A model generated the notes under the pieces. It was not told the DNA's origin, ran no database searches, and was given only the letters and a program-made list of their open reading frames with translations. From Paenibacillus sp. 1001270B_150601_E10 (GTDB taxonomy: Bacteria > Bacillota > Bacilli > Paenibacillales > Paenibacillaceae): a stretch of 64,000 bases of DNA. Positions 31,506-39,667 of this stretch are shown piece by piece. Both the position numbers and the translations under genes were made by a program. The stretch lies in assembly GCF_015558675.1 (NCBI RefSeq), contig NZ_JADMOL010000005.1, positions 124,652 through 188,651 on the forward strand. The letters run 5' to 3'. Positions within the stretch are counted from its first letter, which is position 1. Each line of letters opens with the position of its first letter.

Positions 31506-33494
31506 ATGCAAACGGTGTTTATTACAGGAGGTACAGGAGTTCTTGGCTCTGCAATCATGAAGCGCTTACTTGCACAACCGATCCGCATCCTTGCATTGAC
31601 CAGATCCGCTTCCCGCCTTCAGCATACGCGATTACGCATTAGTGAATACAACCCAGAGCTTCAGCAGCTTTGCCAAGATCGTATCCATGGTCTGCAGGGG
31701 GACCTTGCCAAGCCTAATCTTGGGCTATCTAACGAGGATCTGGACAAACTGTCTTCTGTATCCGTTATCATTCATATCGGTGGACCGATGAATCTACATA
31801 TAAGTGAAGAGCAAGCAGAATCTCTCCTTCTTCGAGGAACGCATCATCTTCTTACGCTCATCAAGGACTTGAAAGCACAAGGGAGTCTGATGCATGTCAT
31901 CCATATTGGCGGCTATAAATCCCCCTATATGGAGGATAGGCCATGGGATAAAGAACTGGCCCTTCAGGCTAACCTTCCCTATGACAGGGCCAAGTTACTC
32001 GCCGAACGGGAGATGAGGCTTGCATGCCAAGCGCTTCAGCTCCCGTTATCAGTCGTTCATCCGGGTGTCCTGATAGGAGACACCCGGACCGGCGCAACCG
32101 AACAGCTCCACGGCTTCGGGCTGTTCGTAGACGCCGTTCGCCGGAGCCTGCTCCGCCTTGTGCCAGGCTCCGGCGAAGGATGGCTGCCGCTGGTCGCGGT
32201 GGATACCGCGGCGGCCTATATTGGAGCGCTCGCCGCATTAGAGGCGCCGCGCTCCGATACCTACCCGCTGCTTGACCATGATCGTGTCAAGCAGCGGGGA
32301 AGCGTGCTCGCGAGGCGTATCGCGCGCGAGCTGTATGCGTCGGCACGGGTTATACCGGTGCCGAACGCATGGGTGAAGCGGCTGCAGGCCACGCCGCTTC
32401 ACCGCCTGGCTGCTGTTCCCTGCGAAGCGGAACAGCTGTACCTGTACGGCGAGGTCGATATGACATCGACCTTGCGGCTGCAGAAGGAGCATCATCTGCC
32501 TGAGCTTGATGTAAGCTCAATCCTTTCTGCCGTAATAGCCGATCTCGATTATCGGACGGTCCATAACGATCAAAGCAATCTGGACCCGATATCTCCGCCT
32601 GAAATTGGGAGTTTAAGCCGGCCTCAGGGGATACAGCCTCTGCTCATTCAGCCTTCCAGCTCCAAGCCCTCGATCATCACGAGCGGCTACAAGCGGCAGG
32701 ACATGCCCGTGACGAGAGGGAAGAGAGGCAATTTAGCAACGTGGGAAATAGAAGGCAATAAGGACATGCCGACTCTGGTATTCTTACACGGCGTGATCAG
32801 CAGCGGGGATCTCATGCTCCCTTTAGCGTCTCATTTACAAGGAATTCCGATGTGGTTTATCGATCTACCCGGCTTTGGACGTTCTCCTACTCACCACCAC
32901 CCCTCCCATGAAGAAGGGACGGTGTTTGAGGTGATGCAGGCGATCAAGGAATCCCCGCGTCCCGTCGTGCTGGCGGGCCACTCTTGGGGAGGAACAGTTG
33001 CATACCGCATGATGGAGCAGTATCCGGAGCTCATTCATCATCTGCTGCTCATCCATCCTGTTCTGCACGTTCAGGATCGAATGCTTAGCTTCGAGTTCAT
33101 TAACGATATGGGACTTCGGACATATACGCCGAACCAGCTCGCTAGAATGCTTGTCAATAAATACTGCTACAATAGTGAAGATGAGGTGCCTCATCACCTT
33201 ACCACCTTTATTGTAAAGGAGCTGCGTTCGCCTCGAATCCGCAAAGCCTCTGCCAAAAGCATGGCTATGCTTTCGACGCCCTCTACCTTCAAAAAGAAAA
33301 AGGGCTGCAAAAAAGACTATGATTACAGCAATCGAATCTCCGTGCTTTGGGGATTTCAGGACATGATGTTCAAGCTGCCGGAGGATATCCTGCCCCACCA
33401 TATCTCGCGCATGCCCTATGGACATCTGCTTCCCGTCTCCCATCCCGAAGAAACAGCGGAGTGGATCAGAGCGAGATTCACCCTGTATTGTTAG
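31506..33494 (+). CDS. Fused SDR oxidoreductase / alpha-beta hydrolase
   Basis: A 662-residue two-domain enzyme. Residues 1 to about 360 form an extended short-chain dehydrogenase with a Rossmann motif TGGTGVLG and the YxxxK pair in YDRAKLLAE, resembling thioester-reductase-type NAD(P)-binding domains. After a linker, residues about 410-662 form an alpha/beta hydrolase: LHGVISSG oxyanion region, nucleophile Ser in AGHSWGGT, and a C-terminal catalytic-His candidate in YGHLLPVSHP. The function and substrate are unknown. Because AAAGGAG lies 7 nt before the ATG at 31506, that start is used. The codons for about residues 186-310 form a GC-rich block (65-70% against 42-47% around it) packed with perfect inverted repeats. 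A TetR gene follows. Confidence 0.85.
   Translation: MQTVFITGGTGVLGSAIMKRLLAQPIRILALTRSASRLQHTRLRISEYNPELQQLCQDRIHGLQGDLAKPNLGLSNEDLDKLSSVSVIIHIGGPMNLHISEEQAESLLLRGTHHLLTLIKDLKAQGSLMHVIHIGGYKSPYMEDRPWDKELALQANLPYDRAKLLAEREMRLACQALQLPLSVVHPGVLIGDTRTGATEQLHGFGLFVDAVRRSLLRLVPGSGEGWLPLVAVDTAAAYIGALAALEAPRSDTYPLLDHDRVKQRGSVLARRIARELYASARVIPVPNAWVKRLQATPLHRLAAVPCEAEQLYLYGEVDMTSTLRLQKEHHLPELDVSSILSAVIADLDYRTVHNDQSNLDPISPPEIGSLSRPQGIQPLLIQPSSSKPSIITSGYKRQDMPVTRGKRGNLATWEIEGNKDMPTLVFLHGVISSGDLMLPLASHLQGIPMWFIDLPGFGRSPTHHHPSHEEGTVFEVMQAIKESPRPVVLAGHSWGGTVAYRMMEQYPELIHHLLLIHPVLHVQDRMLSFEFINDMGLRTYTPNQLARMLVNKYCYNSEDEVPHHLTTFIVKELRSPRIRKASAKSMAMLSTPSTFKKKKGCKKDYDYSNRISVLWGFQDMMFKLPEDILPHHISRMPYGHLLPVSHPEETAEWIRARFTLYC
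32061..32436. repeat. Run of ten consecutive perfect inverted repeats inside a coding sequence
   Basis: Stems (left arm / right arm): 32061-32069/32079-32087 (9 bp); 32099-32106/32120-32127 (8); 32137-32150/32164-32177 (14, TTCGCCGGAGCCTG); 32195-32200/32205-32210 (6, plus a flanking 5); 32223-32229/32249-32255 (7); 32264-32276/32286-32298 (13, CCCGCTGCTTGAC); 32306-32312/32325-32331 (7); 32340-32346/32358-32364 (7); 32372-32382/32393-32403 (11); 32412-32419/32429-32436 (8). Most loops are 9-13 nt. Apart from the fourth, none overlaps or nests. The reading frame is intact throughout. Confidence 0.85.
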
Positions 33495-33628
33495 CTCATC
33501 TATCCAATAACAAGCTGTTCACAAGGAAGACTTCTTCCAACGTGAGCAGCTTGTTTATGCATGGGTCAAAGGCACAATCAAATCTTTGCATGAGGCCTCT
33601 TACCCCCATAATTAGACCTAAGTACGGA

Positions 33629-33657
33629 TTGACAGTTTATGCCACAATGCGTACATT
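33629..33657 (+). promoter_or_regulatory. Promoter of the TetR gene, placed for a leaderless transcript
   Basis: A perfect -35 TTGACA (33629-33634), a 17-nt spacer and the -10 TACATT (33652-33657) lie immediately before the ATG at 33664. Transcription would begin at or next to the start codon. No Shine-Dalgarno site is visible. Confidence 0.6.
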
Positions 33658-33663
33658 CATTAT

Positions 33664-34293
33664 ATGAGAAATGTGAGATTATCCAATCGAGACGTCGTGT
33701 TAGAAACGGCGACAGAGCTGTTCTTGTCTGTTGGCTACCAAAATACGAGCATCGATGATATCGTCGCCGTCAGCAAAGTATCAAAGACAAACATCTACTA
33801 TCATTTCAAAAGTAAGGAGGATATCCTGCTTCATGTCATGAAGCAAATGATTGACCACTACGAGAAGAAGTGCTCAACCGTCCTGTCCTGGCACCACATC
33901 CCGATCATGGCTAGAATCGAATTCGTGCTTCGAACCATCATCTATACACCCTGTGAATACAACTGCCAAGCAGGCTGTCCCTTTTTAACGCTGTATGCCC
34001 AGTCTCCTCCTAACAATACCACCATTGAAGAGCTTATTCAGGATTTCTTCACCCGAATGCAATCAACCCTTGAACTTCTTCTATTAGAAGGCATTCGCAA
34101 GCATGAGCTTCCTGCACAGATGCCTATTCCTGAGACAGCCGCACTCATTATCACCATGTGTGAAGGCGGATTGTTTATGAGCAAGATACACCATGATCCT
34201 TCTTACTTTGACCGCTTGTTCTACTCTCTTGATTGGCTAGTTAACCAAAGTAAAAGCGCTTCATTTTTCTGTAATGGAGCATCGAACGTATGA
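33664..34293 (+). CDS. TetR/AcrR family transcriptional regulator
   Basis: A 209-residue regulator. The N-terminal TetR helix-turn-helix (about 5-55) has the family pattern VVLETATELFLSVGYQNTSIDDIVAVSKVSKTNIYYHF (quoted in part: VGYQNTSIDDI and TNIYYHFKSKEDIL). The C-terminal ligand domain contains several Cys residues (CEYNCQAGC), so redox or metal sensing is possible. No ribosome site precedes the ATG, and a promoter lies directly before it. The gene follows the SDR/hydrolase fusion on the same strand and may control it (inference). A perfect 10-bp inverted repeat AAGCGCTTCA / TGAAGCGCTT flanks the stop codon. Confidence 0.88.
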   Translation: MRNVRLSNRDVVLETATELFLSVGYQNTSIDDIVAVSKVSKTNIYYHFKSKEDILLHVMKQMIDHYEKKCSTVLSWHHIPIMARIEFVLRTIIYTPCEYNCQAGCPFLTLYAQSPPNNTTIEELIQDFFTRMQSTLELLLLEGIRKHELPAQMPIPETAALIITMCEGGLFMSKIHHDPSYFDRLFYSLDWLVNQSKSASFFCNGASNV

Positions 34294-34320
34294 AGCGCTT
34301 ACATCCATCCCCATATCCGC

Positions 34321-34353
34321 AGAGCCCTACATCCTTATTTATGCAAGGGCTCT
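34321..34353 (+). terminator. Possible terminator of the TetR gene
   Basis: AGAGCCCT (34321-34328) pairs with AGGGCTCT (34346-34353). The T-run after it is very short, so this is uncertain. Confidence 0.4.
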
Positions 34354-34475
34354 TGCGCTAATCCTCCACACCTATACGGTAAAATACAATATGAATCGCT
34401 CTACTGAGCCTGCAGCTCGTTGATCTAAAGCGTTACAATCTGTAACGAGGCGATCTGCAACACGAGGCTAATCGA

Positions 34476-34922
34476 TTAAGTAGAGCTCGGTCCTCCGCCG
34501 TTCGTCCGGTCCTTCTTCGGATCAATCACAATCGGCTGATATCCTTGAGGTCCCGTATTCGTAAACTTATGACCACAGCGGCTGCAGAACAGGGCTTCCT
34601 GGGCAACGTACGTGCCGCAAACACATAACTTATCCCCCTTCAACCGATGCATCTCCTGTTCAAGCTCGTCAATCTCCTCTTCCATCTTCGCAATGTCCCG
34701 GCACAGCTGAACCATCTTGTCCTGATGATCATCAACCGTGACAGACTTCTGCTTTCCAATACCAGAGCTTTCATATACCGTTTCACCAAGCTTAGTAAAA
34801 TGCTGCTGCAGCTCTTTTTTCTTGACTTGAATCTGCGTATATAGCTTCGTAATCTCGACCGTATGCTGAGCTTTGCCCTTAACCTGGTGAAGACCTGATT
34901 TCATCTTGTCAAAAAAACTCAT
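34476..34922 (-). CDS. Coiled-coil protein with a C-terminal zinc ribbon
   Basis: A 148-residue protein of unknown function. About residues 30-95 are charged, heptad-like coiled coil (KKKELQQHFTKLGETV, then DIAKMEEEIDELEQEMHRL). Residues about 98-118 form a four-Cys zinc ribbon (CVCG and CSRCG). The tail is Pro/Gly-rich. There is no signal peptide or membrane segment, so it is cytoplasmic. GGGAGG lies 7 nt before the ATG at 34922, so this is preferred to an ATG 18 nt further upstream. It stands alone between the TetR and catalase genes. Confidence 0.75.
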   Translation of the reverse strand: MSFFDKMKSGLHQVKGKAQHTVEITKLYTQIQVKKKELQQHFTKLGETVYESSGIGKQKSVTVDDHQDKMVQLCRDIAKMEEEIDELEQEMHRLKGDKLCVCGTYVAQEALFCSRCGHKFTNTGPQGYQPIVIDPKKDRTNGGGPSST

Positions 34923-35144
34923 CGCAAAGCCTCCCTTCATTATTAGTATACGACATTGCAGCCAAACTCTTTCCCTTCATTTTCAATCACCCCCAAATCC
35001 TGATGAAGTGATTAAAGCAAGAGCTCCTCGGGTAATGTACGGCAAGGCGAATGGTTACGAGGTGGAAGTTCGAGGAATAGTACAACCTAAATTAAAATAA
35101 TTATTGATTAGTAATTGTTATCGTGGTATCGTATGACGTGTAAA

Positions 35145-35182
35145 TAATAATTATTATAAATACTATAAAAGAATAATTATAA
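35145..35182 (+). promoter_or_regulatory. PerR boxes upstream of the catalase gene
   Basis: TAATAATTATTATAA (35145-35159) matches the PerR-box consensus TTATAATNATTATAA at all but one position. A weaker second copy (35168-35182, 11 of 15) follows, close to the ribosome site. PerR is the peroxide-sensing Fe-dependent repressor of Bacillus-type catalases. Confidence 0.7.
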
Positions 35183-35197
35183 ATTAGGAGGCTGTTT

Positions 35198-36661
35198 ATG
35201 ACGACGAATCACAATCATCTTACGACGAATCAAGGTGCGCCAGTAGCCGACAATCAATCTTCCAAGACAGCTGGACAACGAGGACCTGTACTTCTAGAGG
35301 ATTATCATCTGATAGAAAAGCTCGCCCATTTCGATCGTGAGCGAATCCCTGAGCGTGTCGTGCATGCTCGCGGAGCAGGTGCATTCGGCGTCTTCAAGCC
35401 TTATCAAAACATGGCGCCTTATACGAAGGCAGCCTTTTTACAGGATCCGAATAAAGAAACAAAAGTCTTTGTTCGCTTCTCCACCGTTATTCACGGCGGT
35501 ACCTCTCCTGAGACTCTGCGTGACCCGCGCGGCTTTGCAGTGAAGTTCTACACGGAGGAAGGCAATTATGATATTGTCGGCAACAACCTGCCTGTGTTTT
35601 TCATTCGGGATGCGATAAAGTTCCCGGATATGGTGCATTCGCTAAAGCCTGCGCCAAGGACGAACATCCAGACCCCCGACCATTATTGGGACTTCATGTC
35701 GCTGTCCCCTGAGTCTACGCATATGCTGACATGGCTGTTCTCTGACTATGGCATTCCAGCCAACTATCGTGAGACAGACGGCTTTAGTGTTCATGCCTTC
35801 AAGTGGGTAAATCATGAAGGAAAGGTGACTTACGTGAAATACACGTGGAAATCGCTACAAGGCGTAAGAAATCTGACGGCTGAAGAAGCAGAAGCCATTC
35901 AAGCCAAAGATTTCAACCATGCAACCCGCGATTTGCATGATGCGATTGAAGCAGGCAACTTCCCAGAATGGGAGCTCTGCGTGCAGTTTATGGATGCAGA
36001 AGGCGATGCCCTATCCTTCGATCCACTTGATGCAACGAAGGTATGGCCTGAAGAGCAGTTCCCGCTTGTGAAAGTAGGACGCATGACGCTGAATCAGAAC
36101 CCGAGCAATTACTTTGCCGAGGTTGAGCAATCTGCCTTTTCACCAAGCGCGCTTGTACCAGGCATTGAACCGTCTGAGGATAAACTGCTTCAAGGACGCC
36201 TATTCTCTTATCCAGATACGCAGCGTCATCGCTTAGGGACAAATTATTTGCAAATTCCAGTAAACTGCCCATTTGCCAAGGTTCACAATCATCAACAAGA
36301 TGGCTTTATGAACGTCAATCAAGATTCCTCTCCGGTGAATTATGAACCGAACAGCCGAGAAGCTGACAAGAAGGAAGCGCCTCAGCATGCAGAGAGCGAA
36401 GCGCCGCTTATGGGCACAACCATGAGACGCAAGATTGAGAAAACCGATGATTTCAGCCAAGCCGGTGATCGTTACAGAGGCTTGTCGACTGGTGAACAGG
36501 ATCGACTCGTTCTGAATCTTGTCCAGGATTTGAAGGAGACCCGCCCTGAAGTTCAGCTCCGTGCCGTATGCAACTTTTTCCGTGCGGATGTAAAGCTTGG
36601 CGCCCGCTTAGCGGAAGGTCTTGGCGTCGATATTAGCGCATATTTGAAACATCAGTCCTAA
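35198..36661 (+). CDS. katA: Catalase, monofunctional haem type
   Basis: A 487-residue small-subunit haem catalase that breaks down hydrogen peroxide. The essential distal His is H56 in RVVHARGAGAFG, the distal Asn is in the block EGNYDIVGNNLPVFFIRDA, and the proximal haem-ligand Tyr is Y338 in RLFSYPDTQRHRLG. There is no signal peptide. AGGAGG precedes the ATG. Two PerR-like sites overlap the upstream region, which predicts peroxide induction, and a strong terminator follows. Confidence 0.96.
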   Translation: MTTNHNHLTTNQGAPVADNQSSKTAGQRGPVLLEDYHLIEKLAHFDRERIPERVVHARGAGAFGVFKPYQNMAPYTKAAFLQDPNKETKVFVRFSTVIHGGTSPETLRDPRGFAVKFYTEEGNYDIVGNNLPVFFIRDAIKFPDMVHSLKPAPRTNIQTPDHYWDFMSLSPESTHMLTWLFSDYGIPANYRETDGFSVHAFKWVNHEGKVTYVKYTWKSLQGVRNLTAEEAEAIQAKDFNHATRDLHDAIEAGNFPEWELCVQFMDAEGDALSFDPLDATKVWPEEQFPLVKVGRMTLNQNPSNYFAEVEQSAFSPSALVPGIEPSEDKLLQGRLFSYPDTQRHRLGTNYLQIPVNCPFAKVHNHQQDGFMNVNQDSSPVNYEPNSREADKKEAPQHAESEAPLMGTTMRRKIEKTDDFSQAGDRYRGLSTGEQDRLVLNLVQDLKETRPEVQLRAVCNFFRADVKLGARLAEGLGVDISAYLKHQS

Positions 36662-36737
36662 ACAGATAAATGTAGGAACAGCATTGGCATGATCACAATC
36701 CGCACTTATCCGAATATTCGATTTCAGATATAAGATT

Positions 36738-36782
36738 AGCCGACTTTATTTCCACGCTGGTGGAAGTAAGGTCGGCTTTTTT
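36738..36782 (+). terminator. Rho-independent terminator of the catalase gene
   Basis: A stem of about 18 bp from AGCCGACTTTATTTCCAC (36738) to its partner ending GTCGGCT at 36777, followed by six T. Confidence 0.92.
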
Positions 36783-36833
36783 AGCGAAAACTTATATTCA
36801 TCTCTATGCAGCTTACTCCTTCTAAGCGTGGTC

Positions 36834-36880
36834 AAAAAAAAGGACCGCTCAAGAGCAGACGAACTGCCCAAAGAGCGACC
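36834..36880 (-). terminator. Minus-strand terminator in the catalase-MATE gap
   Basis: On the minus strand GGTCGCTC (from 36880) pairs with GAGCGGTCC (to 36842), then eight T follow (A-run 36834-36841). No annotated minus-strand gene ends here, which implies an unlisted transcript coming from the right. Confidence 0.7.
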
Positions 36881-36906
36881 AAAAGTGATGGGGAGATATG
36901 TTCAAC

Positions 36907-37041
36907 TTAAGAGAGACTTAAGATGAAACCAAGATTACAAATCATGAAGCAGGTTAGCGCAATCAGCGCGTATAATATGCAATCGTACGGTTCGCCTCCA
37001 CGAGACAGGATCAAGCGATGTTCGGGGTGAATTGCGACAAT
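36907..37041 (-). CDS. Possible small membrane peptide
   Basis: A minus-strand frame open from 37044 to a TAA at 36907 ends in a strongly hydrophobic helix (CILYALIALTCFMIC) preceded by Arg-Gly-Gly-Glu. The minus-strand terminator at 36834-36880 follows directly. There is no ATG at a good place; only ATT (37041) or TTG (37014) could start it, and neither has a ribosome site. The peptide itself is doubtful, and the transcript may be a small RNA instead. Confidence 0.25.
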   Translation of the reverse strand: MVAIHPEHRLILSRGGEPYDCILYALIALTCFMICNLGFILSLS

Positions 37042-37044
37042 AGT

Positions 37045-37387
37045 TTAGAAGCTAAATCAAGTTAATGTTATATTTATTTACACAGTTATGAAGTTCAAAG
37101 AGAGAATTCATGTGTTATATGTCATAAAAGCTGACTTCATTTTCTTGATTATTAGAATAAAACAATCAGGAAATATATGCAAGAACTATTTTATTAGCCT
37201 ATCCAAATAATTGGATAGGGCTTATTCCTGCAAAACGCCGCATTCCACTTCGATTCAGCCCTTATTTTCAATGATCATAATCATTGCCTATCCTTATTAG
37301 ATGACGCGCCTCATCAATGTTATATTCATGTTATCTTTATCCACATTCTAATACTTTATTTTTGATCGACGCCATTACACTTCTGTC
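37045..37387. other. Intergenic region with a dyad, no gene seen
   Basis: AT-rich spacer. AGCCTATCCAA (37196-37206) pairs with TTGGATAGGGCT (37211-37222) around a 4-nt loop; one base is unpaired. The T-run is weak in both directions, so it may be a terminator of the MATE operon or an operator. Confidence 0.4.
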
Positions 37388-38758
37388 TCATCCCGCTTCT
37401 TCAACCTCCAATAGTCCCTTCGACAATAAGCTCAGCTGCTGCCAGGAACGCTGCCGCCATCTGCGAAGCATGACCAAAGATCGCACCCATTCATCTATTG
37501 CAAATGCGATCCATATTCCCGCTAGTCCGAAGTTGAGTACGATTCCGAACAGGTAGGCAAGCGGAATGCTAATTCCCCACATGGAGATAAGACCAATGAC
37601 AACAGGGAATTTGACGTCTCCCGCAGCATTAAGGCAGCTTATTAACACCATATTGCTGGCTCTTGCCGGCTCAAGCAGCACAGACAACAGCATGAGAAGC
37701 CTGCCAAGCTGCAGAATCTCCGGATCATCTGTAAAGAGCTGAAGCAGCGGACCCGCAAAGAAATAGATCAAGACACTAACTGCTAAGGAAATGAGCACAG
37801 CTAGCTTTAGATACTGAACACCAGAATGGTAGGCCTCTTCCTTACGCGTCTTTCCAATCAAGTGCCCGACAATAATTTGCGTTCCTTGGCCGATCGCCAT
37901 AGAAAAGATAAAGACGAATGCCGTAATGTTCTGTGTATAAATCTTTGTCGTCAGAGCCGCCGCCCCCAATAAGGTCACCAAGTACGTAATGACGACCTGA
38001 GACAAGTTGTAGGAGACGTGTTCACCGGCAGAAGGAACGCCGAGCTTAAGGATTAGGCCAAGGTCCGTCCTCCTGATCCGCCACGGCGCAAGCAGCGCTG
38101 CGGGCTGATCCAGTCGGCGTTTGCAGACGTAGAAGTATGCAAGCAATGCTATTCCTCTGCTAATCCACGTGCTTATCGCGACCCCCTCAACGCCAAGCAT
38201 CGGCAGTCCAAAGGGCTCCATGAGCACGAGGTAGTTTCCGATAATATGAAGGACATTCACGCCAAATGAAATAAACATCATTTCCTTCACCATGCCTCTG
38301 CAGCGAAGCATCGTGCCGAGTGCCATGTTGATCGCAATCATAAACACCGAGCTGCCGACGATAGACAGATAGAGGCTTCCCTCAGACAGCAGATTCGATG
38401 GCAGCTTGAATAGGAGCAGCGCTCCATCCGCCAACACAAACAAGCCCACACTGAACAGAAGACCCATCCCTACGTTCAGTGTGAGCGCCGTACGGCTTAT
38501 CCGATCAACATCCTCAAGCTTCCCTGCCCCAAGCCATTGATTCAAGATCACGCCCATGCCTACCGTGACAAAGCCAAACATCAACCCGACAACGGTCAGG
38601 ATCTGATTCGCGACTCCAACAGCAGCCACGGCTCCATCCGAGTAATGACTTAGCATCAAGGTATCTGCTGTTCCGAGCAGCATGCCAAACAAGGATTCTA
38701 AGAAGATCGGCCACGTCAGAGACAATAGTCCAAAGCGCTGAGGGGCTTTAGTGTTCAT
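37388..38758 (-). CDS. MATE family efflux transporter
   Basis: A 456-residue membrane protein with about twelve helices in the two-fold MATE arrangement, exporting cationic or other small molecules with Na+ or H+. Recognisable blocks are the start (RFGLLSLTWPIFLESLFGMLLGTADTLMLS) quoted in part as PIFLESLFG and GTADTLMLS, and VGVANQILTVVGL. It is the last gene of the seven-gene minus-strand operon. Its start overlaps the end of the metallophosphoesterase gene by 11 nt, so translation is probably coupled. What it exports in this context is unknown. Confidence 0.92.
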   Translation of the reverse strand: MNTKAPQRFGLLSLTWPIFLESLFGMLLGTADTLMLSHYSDGAVAAVGVANQILTVVGLMFGFVTVGMGVILNQWLGAGKLEDVDRISRTALTLNVGMGLLFSVGLFVLADGALLLFKLPSNLLSEGSLYLSIVGSSVFMIAINMALGTMLRCRGMVKEMMFISFGVNVLHIIGNYLVLMEPFGLPMLGVEGVAISTWISRGIALLAYFYVCKRRLDQPAALLAPWRIRRTDLGLILKLGVPSAGEHVSYNLSQVVITYLVTLLGAAALTTKIYTQNITAFVFIFSMAIGQGTQIIVGHLIGKTRKEEAYHSGVQYLKLAVLISLAVSVLIYFFAGPLLQLFTDDPEILQLGRLLMLLSVLLEPARASNMVLISCLNAAGDVKFPVVIGLISMWGISIPLAYLFGIVLNFGLAGIWIAFAIDEWVRSLVMLRRWRQRSWQQLSLLSKGLLEVEEAG

Positions 38759-39653
38759 CCTTCATGACACTCCCGTCCTCAAGGCGAACCCATGTCTTAA
38801 AGTCCCGCTTCCCTTCCGTGAGGCGAATGACTCGCGCCCCGCGCTTAAGGTTGCCGTAGCCGCCATAGCCGGTTACTCGCCCATAAGCTAATCTAATCCC
38901 GTGCCAATCGGCCACATAATCATTCTCGTGATCGTGGCCTGCGAAGGTACCGATCACATCGCCGCACTCGAGCATCGCTGTAAACAGTCCACTGTTAAGG
39001 ATCGGGCTGCATACCGATTCGTTCTTCGTTCCGCTCACCTTGCCACGCTCACATGCATCCCGATATTCTGGGATCGGAATGTGGAAGAAGGCTAGACTCG
39101 GAAGCGGCATGTCCGCTTGCACTCGGTAATACGCGGACTGCTCCCGATACCATTCAATCTGATCGAGATGAATCCATGCATATCCACCAACCTCTGGTGG
39201 AGCCATCTCCCCCGAGTCGAACAAATACAATAACGATGCCGGGTTATCCCCGTCTGAGCCCAAAATCCGCAGCACATCATTGCCTACCCCATGAATATGT
39301 TCAGGCCCCGCCTTCGATACAAGCATGCGAAAGGCGGATAAACCCTGCAGCAGTTCCTCCCGTGATGCACAGCTTTCCGCGTCATGATTGCCAAAGATCA
39401 CGGCAAACGGAGTCTTTTGCGATTCAGAGAATGATACAACTTGCTGAAGCAATCTTACGGGATCCTTTACTTCTGAACCGTACAGCATGTCGCCGGAGTA
39501 GATGACGAGATCCGGCTCCTCTAGTTCCATGACCCGTCTTGTCAACGACAGCGTACGCGCATCCTGTTCCATATCTTCTCCACCGACGTGGAGATCAGTG
39601 AATTGAACGATTGTAAAGCTGCCATTTTCACGATAACGCATCGTTTCTCTCAT
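38748..39653 (-). CDS. Calcineurin-like metallophosphoesterase
   Basis: A 301-residue cytoplasmic metallophosphoesterase. The metal motifs occur in the expected order: FTDLHVGG (D-x-H), YSGDMLYG, FGNHDAES, AFFHIPIPEY and AGHDHENDY. The substrate is unknown; related single-domain enzymes act on phosphodiesters or phosphomonoesters. AGGAG lies 11 nt before the ATG at 39653; an in-frame GTG upstream falls inside the ribosome site. It sits 14 bp after the PHP gene and overlaps the MATE gene. Confidence 0.9.
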   Translation of the reverse strand: MRETMRYRENGSFTIVQFTDLHVGGEDMEQDARTLSLTRRVMELEEPDLVIYSGDMLYGSEVKDPVRLLQQVVSFSESQKTPFAVIFGNHDAESCASREELLQGLSAFRMLVSKAGPEHIHGVGNDVLRILGSDGDNPASLLYLFDSGEMAPPEVGGYAWIHLDQIEWYREQSAYYRVQADMPLPSLAFFHIPIPEYRDACERGKVSGTKNESVCSPILNSGLFTAMLECGDVIGTFAGHDHENDYVADWHGIRLAYGRVTGYGGYGNLKRGARVIRLTEGKRDFKTWVRLEDGSVMKDEH

Positions 39654-39667
39654 CTTTAAACTCACTC

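Noticed and set aside
34251-34300. cre site from AAGCGCTTCA flanking the TetR stop
   Set aside because: It resembles half of a cre pattern but fails at three outer positions and sits at the gene end, not at a promoter.
34906-35100. A 64-codon plus-strand frame before the catalase gene
   Set aside because: It overlaps the start of the zinc-ribbon gene and has no ribosome site. Its last 35 codons look slightly protein-like, but no family was recognised.
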